46,651 nucleotides of DNA from an uncultured Eubacteriales bacterium (GTDB taxonomy: Bacteria > Bacillota > Clostridia > Monoglobales > Monoglobaceae). A model generated the notes under the pieces. That model saw only the letters and a program-made list of their open reading frames with translations. It was not told the origin of the DNA and searched no databases. Made by a program: the position numbers and the translations under genes. This document shows, one piece after another, positions 8,643 to 16,128 of this stretch. How positions within the stretch are numbered: position 1 is the stretch's first letter; every line of letters begins with the position of its first letter. The DNA lies in contig URAN01000020.1 in the NCBI GenBank assembly GCA_900545865.1, forward strand, positions 1-46,651, given 5' to 3'.

Positions 8643-10052
8643 TCAATCGCGGTCAATGTTATACCCGGGGTTTTGACCGAAATCCTTTTTTTCACCCTCA
8701 TATAAATCCCGATAAAGCTCGGCTATACTCGTCCATGTGTTATAATTCACCACGCCCCTCGGCGGCAACCCGAATTCGTTTTGATACGCAATAACCGCCC
8801 TCTCGGTTGCGGCATCAAAATATCCGCTAACCTCGGGCGCGGGAATTGACGGATATGTACGGGATATAAAGCTTAAATATTTTTGCAAAGTGCTGACCAT
8901 CTCACCGCTGTCGCCCTCGGCGAGAATTTCACCCGGATAGGGCGCGGACTGCGATGTTTTAAGTTCCTGCGGCAGGGCGTCATACTTGGTAATAAACGAT
9001 GAATACAGAGCGTTCCACGTTATTTCGTCAACAACGCCCGTTATGGGTAATCCGACCGATTGCTGAAAGGCCTCGACCGCTCTTTGAGTATCCGCACCGA
9101 ATACGCCGTCGGCGTTAATCAGCGGAATAAAGTCGTTAAACTCGGCTATGAATGCCAAATAATATTGCAAAAGGGTAACGCCGTCACCGCGTGACCCGAC
9201 TTTAAGCTCGGTTATGAACTGATTATTCAAAAGTGACATCGGTAAAGCCTCGGAATCGAGTTCCGACAGCCTTTTGATTCCGACCACAACCGAGATTATC
9301 TTATACCACGTTGCACGCCCCACCACCCCATCGGGGGTCAGGTTAAAAATGTGCTGAAACTCTTTCACTGCCGCCTCGGTCGGCTCGTCAAACACCCCGT
9401 CGGGATAAGCAATTTTTGGGATTGCCGGATAATTTTTTGATATTCTGTTCAAAGAAATCTGTACTCTTTTGACATCATCGCCGTATGCCCCGACGCGCAA
9501 AGCCGCTCCGGGATAGCTCTCGGTTACGTTCGCAACGGGCGCATTGTCTATTATCGACACATCTCCGTAATACGAATTTAAAATCCGATACGGTGTGAAT
9601 CCCTCTTTGGCAAGACTCACACTTCCCCATTGTGAAAGACCTCCCGGACAGGTCGAAGTTGTACCGTTGCAATACCGTGCAAAAAGCGGTATTGCGTCAC
9701 CCGAGCGCACGACATAACTGTTAAAAATTTCATCGACAATCTGTGAAATATTCTCAAAAACATCCCTGCCATAGACGAACGACTGGTCATATTGGGTCGA
9801 ATTCGTTATATCGAAATCATACCCATTTGCACGATAATGCTCTGTGACGATTCGATTCATAGCAAAGCTTATCTGGGCATAAATATTCGCACGAATTGCG
9901 CTTTCGGGCCATGTCGGATAAATTTCACTTGATGCAACATTTTTTATATAATAAGCAAACGGAACTCTCACATTTTGAACACCGTTATCACTCGGAACAC
10001 CGAGATGCACCGTTATTTCCTCAGGTATCGCAAATATGCTTGAAATAGCCAT
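8643..10052 (-). CDS. SpoIID-like protein with three peptidoglycan-binding repeats
   Basis: 469 residues. The first ~165 residues resemble a SpoIID/LytB domain: YYIKNVASSEIYPTWPESA, where the Glu of SSEI matches the catalytic Glu of SpoIID lytic transglycosylases, and GLSQWGSVSLAKEG followed by ILNSYYGDV. Three PG_binding_1 repeats then occupy about residues 185-255, 285-350 and 375-440, each with an FD/FG-ATERAV-like core and a GVV-W motif. No signal peptide is visible, so the protein is either cytoplasmic and acts in a mother cell or forespore, or is exported by another route. This architecture is common in Clostridia but, to my knowledge, uncharacterised. Spore-wall or cell-wall remodelling is an inference. 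Confidence 0.85.
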   Translation of the reverse strand: MAISSIFAIPEEITVHLGVPSDNGVQNVRVPFAYYIKNVASSEIYPTWPESAIRANIYAQISFAMNRIVTEHYRANGYDFDITNSTQYDQSFVYGRDVFENISQIVDEIFNSYVVRSGDAIPLFARYCNGTTSTCPGGLSQWGSVSLAKEGFTPYRILNSYYGDVSIIDNAPVANVTESYPGAALRVGAYGDDVKRVQISLNRISKNYPAIPKIAYPDGVFDEPTEAAVKEFQHIFNLTPDGVVGRATWYKIISVVVGIKRLSELDSEALPMSLLNNQFITELKVGSRGDGVTLLQYYLAFIAEFNDFIPLINADGVFGADTQRAVEAFQQSVGLPITGVVDEITWNALYSSFITKYDALPQELKTSQSAPYPGEILAEGDSGEMVSTLQKYLSFISRTYPSIPAPEVSGYFDAATERAVIAYQNEFGLPPRGVVNYNTWTSIAELYRDLYEGEKKDFGQNPGYNIDRD

Positions 10053-10058
10053 ATCGTA

Positions 10059-10233
10059 TCAAACCAATCCTTTGACGCCGAATCTAATAAAATCCACAGC
10101 CTGCGCCGCGGCATAATTTGTGGTTCTTTTTATCTTTGGCGTATTAATGCACTTAGCCGAAAGAGAATAATCCGAACTCCGATTTTAAGAAACGGATTTC
10201 CGCTTTCGCCGTGTTAAAATACTCGGCAATTCC
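10059..10233 (-). other. Coding-like gap: possible small or frameshifted gene
   Basis: The 181-base gap between the two cassette genes holds two overlapping open stretches on the minus strand without a normal start. One continues the upstream gene's frame past its TAA for 26 codons (10156-10233). The other is 41 codons in another frame (10062-10184), contains NYAAAQAVDFIRFGVKGLV and ends with TGA at 10059-10061, six bases before the next ATG. Both use codons like real genes here. They may be a remnant, a small gene with a non-AUG start, or readthrough plus frameshift. Low certainty. Confidence 0.3.
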
Positions 10234-10782
10234 TTATTCAGCAGTATCGCTGCCTGATATTTGCGGCCCGGATTCGGGAATCGATATCAATCTGTCGTCC
10301 TCAAGGGCATCGGCGTCGAGCGGTTCGAGAGACGCGCCCTGAATGGATTCAATTCCCGGAAACACCGCAACATTTAAGAATTCCTCTGTATAAAACCCCG
10401 GTTTTTCTATCCGTATATTATAGGTATAGTACGGCACGCTCAGCCCGGGCAATTGAGAATATTCGAGTGAGGGCGCAGGAAGTTCTATTCGGCTTATTTT
10501 TCCGCTTCGGTCGGTCACGCAGCTCTGTATAATTTTACCGTTTGCATCCGATATGATTACCTTTGCGCCCTGTATGGGAATGGCTCCGTTCGCCATTGTT
10601 ACCTGAACCGAAATACTTCCGCTCGCATCGGCGGCTCTCATCTCTGCGGCGTTACTTTCCGTTTCATCCTCATCATATGCCGCGGCGGACACCGCCTTTT
10701 CGTCAAAATCACCCGACTTACCCGACATAAGCCTGTCGAGTGCAGCGTTGAATCTCGCATAATCTACCTTTCTTACAGCCAT
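10234..10782 (-). CDS. Carboxypeptidase-regulatory-like domain protein
   Basis: 182 residues. An acidic N-terminal part (MAVRKVDYARFNAALDRLMSG, then Asp/Glu/Ala-rich) is followed by a beta-rich domain with GSISVQVTMANGAIPIQGAKV and IIQSCVTDRSGKI, the pattern of carboxypeptidase-regulatory-like or transthyretin-like folds. No signal peptide is seen. The ATG at 10782 has AGGAGG 8-9 bases upstream. It precedes the SpoIID-like gene in the same direction. In my recollection the two occur together in other Clostridia, which suggests a scaffold or adaptor role with the SpoIID-like protein. No enzymatic residues are apparent. Confidence 0.75.
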   Translation of the reverse strand: MAVRKVDYARFNAALDRLMSGKSGDFDEKAVSAAAYDEDETESNAAEMRAADASGSISVQVTMANGAIPIQGAKVIISDANGKIIQSCVTDRSGKISRIELPAPSLEYSQLPGLSVPYYTYNIRIEKPGFYTEEFLNVAVFPGIESIQGASLEPLDADALEDDRLISIPESGPQISGSDTAE

Positions 10783-10850
10783 ATATATCAATCCTCCTAC
10801 ATTCTTTATATGCAAAAAATCTTATATGGTGAACAAAAACGCGCCCAAAA

Positions 10851-10872
10851 CAAAAGAAACGGTCAGCGACCG
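10851..10872 (-). terminator. Terminator after the SLH gene
   Basis: CGGTC-GCT-GACCG stem (10860-10872) followed on the minus strand by TTTCTTTT. It lies about 95 bases past the SLH stop codon and would end the blaI-blaR1-like-SLH transcript. Confidence 0.65.
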
Positions 10873-10967
10873 CTCCTTTTAAAATTATGGTATAAACATA
10901 TCCCCGTATATGCGCTTACAGCCGTGACCGGACGTCCGAAAATCGGATTGAATACGTTTGTGTTAAA

Positions 10968-11636
10968 TTATTTATTCGCGCCGTCAAGACGAGTACGCAA
11001 CGTTTGTTTTTCGTATTCGCCGTTTCCATCCATAATAACCCACTCTTCGTTTTCCATATCGCCTTTTTTCACCATAAGCGGAATATCGAGAGCGTTGGCG
11101 GTTATGATTGCAACATCCTCGCGCTTTGCCGCTGTCTGCGGCTCTAGCTGAAGGTCGGTCGTAAGCCCGTAACGCGCCGCCGCGCTTACATATCCCATAG
11201 GATAACCGCCGTTTACATCGGCATACGGCGTGTATCCGACAACGCATACCGCCATTTTTACGAATTCTTCATTTGTTATATTCGCGTCGGGGTTAAAATT
11301 TCCGTTTTCGTCACCCGATACAAGACCGCTCTCTTTCGCCGCATACACATACTTATACGCCCAATGGTCTTGTGTAACATCGGGAAAAGCGTCCTGCGGC
11401 ACGCTTGTATCGAGGCTTGCGGCGGTACAGAGTACCTTTGCCGCCTCGGCACGTGTAATGTTGTCACCAAGGCGCAAGTCGCCGCTTTCGGCGTCACCGA
11501 CCATTATGTTATACACCTTTAAATCGTCAATCTGCTGTGCTGTGATTTTTTGAGCATACGCACCGCACACCCCGAAAATCGTCATCGCCGCCGCCGTCAT
11601 ACATACCGTCTTTTTAATTGTGTTTTTAATGTTCAT
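10968..11636 (-). CDS. Secreted S-layer homology (SLH) domain protein
   Basis: 222 residues. Residues 1-28 are a signal peptide ending near CGAYAQ. Two or more SLH repeats follow: NITRAEAAKVLCTAAS...FPDVTQDHWAYKYVYAAKESGLVSGDENGNF and NITNEEFVKMAVCVVGY...GYPMGYVSAAARYGLTT. SLH modules bind pyruvylated secondary wall polysaccharide, so the protein should sit on the cell surface. The ATG at 11636 is preferred over one two codons earlier because GGAGAG is correctly spaced. It follows the blaR1-like gene by 37 bases on the same strand, suggesting shared transcription with that sensor. The protein is short and has no extra effector domain. Confidence 0.88.
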   Translation of the reverse strand: MNIKNTIKKTVCMTAAAMTIFGVCGAYAQKITAQQIDDLKVYNIMVGDAESGDLRLGDNITRAEAAKVLCTAASLDTSVPQDAFPDVTQDHWAYKYVYAAKESGLVSGDENGNFNPDANITNEEFVKMAVCVVGYTPYADVNGGYPMGYVSAAARYGLTTDLQLEPQTAAKREDVAIITANALDIPLMVKKGDMENEEWVIMDGNGEYEKQTLRTRLDGANK

Positions 11637-11673
11637 AATCATCTCTCCTGTATTTTAAATTTTTTATTTTCTC

Positions 11674-13416
11674 TCAATATATGTAATAAACTCCGTCAAT
11701 TCTCCAATCCGAGCCGCTTTGGCTTTTGATCTCTATATCATACTTTCGGTTCGGGTCAAAGCCGCAAAACATATACGCCTTGTCCTTGCCGCTCGGCACT
11801 TTATATCCGCCGTAATTTTTATGCGTTTCGGAATCGAAAATCTCTATGCTCATTACGGTGTCCATATTTGCTTTAAAATATATATGAAACTTGCCATCCT
11901 CACCAAAACTCAAATTCCTTTCAGAGGCGCGGCAACCGTTTTGCGAGGTATATTTTCCCTCAACAACAGGCGGTTCGCCGTTATATGTCACATAATAAAT
12001 CCCGTGCATCGTACCGTCAGGATTCATATCTTCCTCCACTGTATCATTTTTCAGATTGCCGTCATTTTCGCCTTTTGGCTCTGTCGGCGTGTTATCCGAC
12101 GTTTCGGTGCTGCCGCCGATTTCGCTCCGTGCGGAATATTCGGTCTTATCGCCGTTCTCCGATGATATATTCGTGTTCGCTTTACCGATATTATCATCGG
12201 ATATATCATGTGTAATCGCTTCGCCGTCCGATATATTACCGAGAGAATCTTCCGAATCTTTGGTATTGCCGCTATCCGAATCACTTTCGGCTGTGCCTGC
12301 GTCATTTGTTTTTTCGTCATTATCGGTGCCGTTATAACGCCGGCCGCTTTCTCCGCCGATGTTTTGCGGCGGTTCGGTTTTGTCCGATTCGAAAATCGGC
12401 ACAAATCTCAAACGTAATGTTTTATTTACACAACCGCTTACATATACTCCGGAAAATATCAATACCGCCGCAACGGCCGCCGATGCGGCACGAATACACC
12501 GCCGCGAACCCGGCTTATGCTTTACCGCTCTTATTCTAAGCTTTAATCCGCTTTTTTCCGCCGACATCTGTGTACCGAATGACAAAGACGTTGTTTCTCT
12601 CTCAATCATATCAACAAGAGTATGCATATATTGTTTTTTGTCGGCATCCGACATAGAACGCGTTGCTTTGAAATCACAGGATGCCTCACATTCGCGCTCG
12701 ATATACCGCGCCAGAACATATACAATCGGATTGAACCAATGAATACACTTTGCCGCCATAATCAACCACTTAAACACTATATCGCCTCGGCGATAGTGAA
12801 CAAGTTCGTGTTCCAAAATCAGGCTTTGTTCGTTCGGCGTTAAATCGCTTTTGGGTATATAGAGCGTGGGACGAAAGATGCCCGTTATCATCGGCGATTG
12901 AAGCATATCGGCAGACCGCACCGCCAGCCTTTCGGGAACATTATCAGGTTTATCTGCTGCACTTGAATGTTCCGACAGGCGTTTTTTAAACCAAATATAT
13001 CCCTCAATCTTTGAACAGAGCAAAAGTATCATAACAACAAACCACACCGCCGTCAAATACGGAGCAGCTCCGCGCCCGACATCGGCAATCTTTTTTAAAA
13101 ACAGACTGTCGCCGTGCGATTGGGATTGGGTCTCTAAGCTTTGGCTTTCGGGTAATACCGCGCCGCTATTCGGTGCTTTATCCGCCGTTCGCATTGACGA
13201 TTCCGCTTGCACCGCCGCCGATTGCGTCGACCGGTCGCCGCTTGTTCCGAACGAAACGGGTATCAACAGCATCACAACAGCCGCAAGAGCAATATAATAA
13301 TGGTGAGTCGGATTTAAAATCCGCCTTGTCAGCGGTGACAAAAGCATTAAAGCCGCGGCGAACGCTCCGCCCGATAAAGACATTATAACAACAGCCTTAA
13401 AAATCTGAACCGCCAT
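11674..13416 (-). CDS. BlaR1/MecR1-like M56 membrane metallopeptidase
   Basis: About 580 residues. Three hydrophobic segments precede the zinc site HELVH (about residues 203-207) and the downstream ERECEASCD ligand motif, as in M56 sensors that cleave or inactivate a BlaI repressor. A fourth membrane segment lies near residues 305-325. The outside part differs from BlaR1: instead of a penicillin-binding domain with its serine motifs there is a long Asp/Ser/Glu/Asn-rich linker (about 340-460) and a ~110-residue beta-type C-terminal domain containing MHGIYYVTYNGEPPVVEGKY. The signal sensed is therefore unlikely to be a covalently bound beta-lactam. The ATG at 13416 has GAGGAG upstream and begins just after the blaI stop. 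Confidence 0.87.
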   Translation of the reverse strand: MAVQIFKAVVIMSLSGGAFAAALMLLSPLTRRILNPTHHYYIALAAVVMLLIPVSFGTSGDRSTQSAAVQAESSMRTADKAPNSGAVLPESQSLETQSQSHGDSLFLKKIADVGRGAAPYLTAVWFVVMILLLCSKIEGYIWFKKRLSEHSSAADKPDNVPERLAVRSADMLQSPMITGIFRPTLYIPKSDLTPNEQSLILEHELVHYRRGDIVFKWLIMAAKCIHWFNPIVYVLARYIERECEASCDFKATRSMSDADKKQYMHTLVDMIERETTSLSFGTQMSAEKSGLKLRIRAVKHKPGSRRCIRAASAAVAAVLIFSGVYVSGCVNKTLRLRFVPIFESDKTEPPQNIGGESGRRYNGTDNDEKTNDAGTAESDSDSGNTKDSEDSLGNISDGEAITHDISDDNIGKANTNISSENGDKTEYSARSEIGGSTETSDNTPTEPKGENDGNLKNDTVEEDMNPDGTMHGIYYVTYNGEPPVVEGKYTSQNGCRASERNLSFGEDGKFHIYFKANMDTVMSIEIFDSETHKNYGGYKVPSGKDKAYMFCGFDPNRKYDIEIKSQSGSDWRIDGVYYIY

Positions 13417-13421
13417 ATACA

Positions 13422-13799
13422 TTACTCCTCTCGTTCGTCAATCATCTCTCTAATCTCATCAAAATCGGATTTATTAAGTCCGCTGTCTTTAAAAAGAGCC
13501 GCCGCAAGTTCTTTGACCGAACCGTTATACAACTTTTGTATAAGCCGTTTGGTTTGTTTCTTTTTGTACTTTTCCTTATCGACACAAGGCGAATAATAAA
13601 ACGTTTTTCCGATTTTTTCGGCGCTGACCGCTCCTTTGTCCTTCATTCGCCCGAGCAAGGTTGCCACTGTGCTGTAATTTCTCGTGCCGCGTCCGTCCGC
13701 ATCACAAATTTCCTGAATCTTCAACGGTTTGCCGCCGTCCCATAAAATCTGCATTATTTCAAGCTCCGCACCGCTGATTTCCGTTGTTTTCTCCGACAT
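13422..13799 (-). CDS. BlaI/MecI-family repressor
   Basis: 125 residues with the winged-helix pattern of Penicillinase_R: ELEIMQILWDGGKPLKIQEI, then TRNYSTVATLLGRMKDKGAVSAEKIGKTFYYSP, and a C-terminal dimerisation part with LIQKLYNGSVKELAAAL. The ATG at 13799 follows AAAGGAG; an upstream in-frame extension would cover the operator region. It is co-transcribed with the M56 gene, the usual arrangement of BlaI/BlaR1 pairs. Palindromes in its leader are probable autoregulatory sites. No beta-lactamase gene is nearby, so the regulated genes may be the pair itself and the SLH gene. Confidence 0.92.
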   Translation of the reverse strand: MSEKTTEISGAELEIMQILWDGGKPLKIQEICDADGRGTRNYSTVATLLGRMKDKGAVSAEKIGKTFYYSPCVDKEKYKKKQTKRLIQKLYNGSVKELAAALFKDSGLNKSDFDEIREMIDEREE

Positions 13800-13820
13800 T
13801 TTAAAATCTCCTTTCGAAAA

Positions 13821-13862
13821 TGTTTTACATATGTAAGACATTTATATTTTACAACAGTAAAA
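13821..13862 (-). promoter_or_regulatory. Probable BlaI operators and promoter
   Basis: Two palindromes precede blaI: TGTTTTACATATGTAAGACA (13821-13840, one mismatch) and TTTTAC-AACA-GTAAAA (13847-13862, perfect). Both carry the TAC/GTA core of BlaI-type sites. A candidate promoter on the minus strand, TTGTAA-N17-TATGTA, overlaps both, so bound repressor would block it. Confidence 0.6.
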
Positions 13863-13863
13863 C

Positions 13864-14205
13864 TTATTTGTCAAGAGGTTTTTGAAAAATTTTTATGGGA
13901 ATATTCATTTTTCTACACTTTTCTATAACGAATTTTGTTCCGCGCGATGTCCCATCCCAAAATGCAATAACCAAATCCGCTCTTTCGATAATCTTTATAT
14001 TTCTTTTAAGTGGCGCACCACGACCGTAAAGCTTATACTCAGATAAATATTCAACCAATTTTATATTATTTTCTTGCGCATATTGTTTTGCAATCGAATC
14101 TTCTCCACGTGCGCCCCCGGAAATTATTTCAGTTGTATTCGGCGGAATATACTTTTTCATATCGACATTTGTTATTCCGCGTGAGCCAATTATGGCAACT
14201 TTCAT
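13864..14205 (-). CDS. SLOG-fold (DUF2493-like) nucleotide-binding protein
   Basis: 113 residues. MKVAIIGSRGI, EIISGGARGEDSIAKQYAQE, GAPLKRNIKIIERADLVIAF and WDGTSRGTKFVIEKC follow the order seen in DUF2493/YspA-like SLOG proteins, a Rossmann-like fold that binds nucleotides or ADP-ribose derivatives. The ATG at 14205 has GAGGTGG upstream. It is distinctly more AT-rich than its neighbours and lies divergent to a small ribbon-helix-helix gene. Such small SLOG proteins often travel on phages and plasmids, so transfer is plausible. The ligand and function are unknown. Confidence 0.8.
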   Translation of the reverse strand: MKVAIIGSRGITNVDMKKYIPPNTTEIISGGARGEDSIAKQYAQENNIKLVEYLSEYKLYGRGAPLKRNIKIIERADLVIAFWDGTSRGTKFVIEKCRKMNIPIKIFQKPLDK

Positions 14206-14317
14206 TATGACCACCTCATTTTAAATATATTTTGAACGCATTATATGTTCATAATTACATTATAACACATAATTAATATAAAATAAAGTCATAATATATT
14301 TATTTTGAGGTGATTTT

Positions 14318-14494
14318 ATGGCTATCAAAAGTTTATCAATCAGAATTGACAGCGAAATGCTTAACAAACTACACTATATCGCGGACTATGAAGGCAGGTC
14401 CGCAAACAGTCAAATACTTATTCTTATTCGCGACTGTATTGAAAAATATGAAAAAGAACACGAAAAAATAAACATCGAATCAAAAAAATCCTAA
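14318..14494 (+). CDS. Arc/MetJ-like ribbon-helix-helix protein
   Basis: 58 residues. MAIKSLSIRIDSEMLNKLHYIADYEGRSANSQI is the beta strand, helix A and helix B pattern of Arc-type DNA-binding proteins, followed by a charged C-terminal helix (IRDCIEKYEKEHEKI). GAGGTGATTTT precedes the ATG. It is divergent from the SLOG gene, and both share AT-rich composition and a 112-base intergenic region. It probably controls its own promoter and that of the SLOG gene. A strong terminator follows. Confidence 0.8.
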   Translation: MAIKSLSIRIDSEMLNKLHYIADYEGRSANSQILILIRDCIEKYEKEHEKINIESKKS

Positions 14495-14513
14495 AGAAAA
14501 ACAGATTAAACAC

Positions 14514-14557
14514 AACAAAGTTCTCGAAAATAAATTTCGGGAACTTTGTTATTCTTA
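14514..14557 (+). terminator. Terminator after the ribbon-helix-helix gene
   Basis: AACAAAGTTC-CGAAA stem mirrored by TTTCG-GAACTTTGTT, with loop ATAAA, then ATTCTTAT. It lies 20 bases after the stop and 30 bases before the end of the polysaccharide operon running the other way, so it may serve both. Confidence 0.75.
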
Positions 14558-14580
14558 TCATGTGACCGTGCAAAAGCTCT

Positions 14581-16113
14581 TTATTTAGCAGAGCCGAACC
14601 GTTTTAATGTTTCGCAGCAAAGGTTTAGGGTATATTTAAACTCCTCCGTTTTGATAAAAACAAGGCTGTTAATCACAAGCGGAATTATTCCCGACACCGC
14701 CGCATATATGATAAATGCGGCATAACGGTTACTTACCGCCGCGCATATCGCGGATGTACACAGACAAATCACAGCACACTCCGTCGCCGTCAATACTGCA
14801 AAGGCCGCATTTTTCAGGAAGATTTCCGTATAGCTGCGCTTTAAACACTTTTTATAAAACAGCATTACTTTTAATATAAACTGAATCAAATACGTTGCCG
14901 ATGTGCCGAGCAATATACCCGTCACTCCCATGCTCCGACCGAGGGCAAAAGAGATTATCAGATTCATTCCCGACCCCGCAATCGATATATACTTATCAAT
15001 CTTAAACATTCCCGATGCGGCAATAAAATTATATACGGGTATGTCAATCGTTGATATATAAAGATTGAATATACACACAAAAACAGTCACACGTGCAAGC
15101 AGCAATCCTTCCCCGAACGCAATTGTTATAAACGGGTCGATAAGTCCCGTAAGCATACACGCACAAAACGCCGCAAGATAAAACATAATGAACACAAGGC
15201 GTTTAAAAACCCTGTCTATATGCTCGGGTGATTCGGTCGCAATAAGATTACCCACGCTTCCGCGCATTGCCGATGCGAGTTGTTTGAGTGTAGCGGTAAG
15301 CGTCCCGATAATTATGTTATAATTCGAATACAGACCCGTCTGAACCGTTCCGACAAACACATTTATGAGTATGCTGTCGATTGAATTTGTGATAACACCC
15401 GATACCTTGCCGACAAAGATGTGGCCGACATCTTTTGCGATTCCTCGGTTTTCTTCTTTTGTCAATCCGCCGCCGAGTTCATTCAAATACGGATACATTT
15501 TATCAACTTTTTTTGAGATAAGTATGTTTTCGCCGACCGTGCATACTATCAAGAGAACAATGTACCACGCAAGTTCGTGCGTGAGTTTCAGAACGATTAT
15601 TCCGACAATAATCGTGAAAATTTTATAGCCCAAATCAAACACGGTGATTATATACTGTTTTTGGTCGGCAGACAAAATCGAACGCTTATAAGTAAAGAGG
15701 TATGATGATGTTGTCTGTATCAAAAACAGCATAAATATAAGCGAAATATATTGTTTTGAATAATCCGTATCGCTTACAATTCTGTCCATAAACGGAAGGA
15801 GGCACAGTCCGAGCACCAAAATCACAACGGCAATTACACGATAGATATTCCGATATGTCCGCATAAGCTTTGCGATTTGAGCCTTATCGTCCTCGGCAAT
15901 CGGCGCGTACATATGATACACAATTGCCGTACCTATACCGAGTTCGGCAAGCGACAGCATTGTGATAACGCTCGTTAAAAAGGCGTTCAATCCCACGCCC
16001 TCAACGCCGATTGTATCAATCATCACCCTGCGTGAGAACATACTCATAACACAGACTATTACCTGTTGTACAATGCCCCATATTGAATTTTTAACCGTTG
16101 CCCTACTCCGCAT
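14581..16113 (-). CDS. Wzx-like polysaccharide flippase
   Basis: 510 residues, almost entirely hydrophobic, with about 12-14 membrane segments in the pattern of polysaccharide transporters (MATE/PST group). The start MRSRATVKNSIWGIVQQVI and the next segment with MIDTIGVEGVGLNAFLTSVI are typical of Gram-positive repeat-unit flippases. It would move undecaprenyl-linked repeat units across the membrane. AGGTGA precedes the ATG. It is the last gene of the polysaccharide operon, 15 bases after a glycosyltransferase, and pairs functionally with the Wzy-like and Wzz-like genes upstream. Confidence 0.88.
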   Translation of the reverse strand: MRSRATVKNSIWGIVQQVIVCVMSMFSRRVMIDTIGVEGVGLNAFLTSVITMLSLAELGIGTAIVYHMYAPIAEDDKAQIAKLMRTYRNIYRVIAVVILVLGLCLLPFMDRIVSDTDYSKQYISLIFMLFLIQTTSSYLFTYKRSILSADQKQYIITVFDLGYKIFTIIVGIIVLKLTHELAWYIVLLIVCTVGENILISKKVDKMYPYLNELGGGLTKEENRGIAKDVGHIFVGKVSGVITNSIDSILINVFVGTVQTGLYSNYNIIIGTLTATLKQLASAMRGSVGNLIATESPEHIDRVFKRLVFIMFYLAAFCACMLTGLIDPFITIAFGEGLLLARVTVFVCIFNLYISTIDIPVYNFIAASGMFKIDKYISIAGSGMNLIISFALGRSMGVTGILLGTSATYLIQFILKVMLFYKKCLKRSYTEIFLKNAAFAVLTATECAVICLCTSAICAAVSNRYAAFIIYAAVSGIIPLVINSLVFIKTEEFKYTLNLCCETLKRFGSAK

Positions 16114-16128
16114 ACCGTCACCTGCTTT

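Noticed and set aside
11674..13799. Beta-lactam resistance operon
   Set aside because: The repressor and M56 protease are present, but there is no beta-lactamase or mecA gene and the sensor lacks a penicillin-binding domain.
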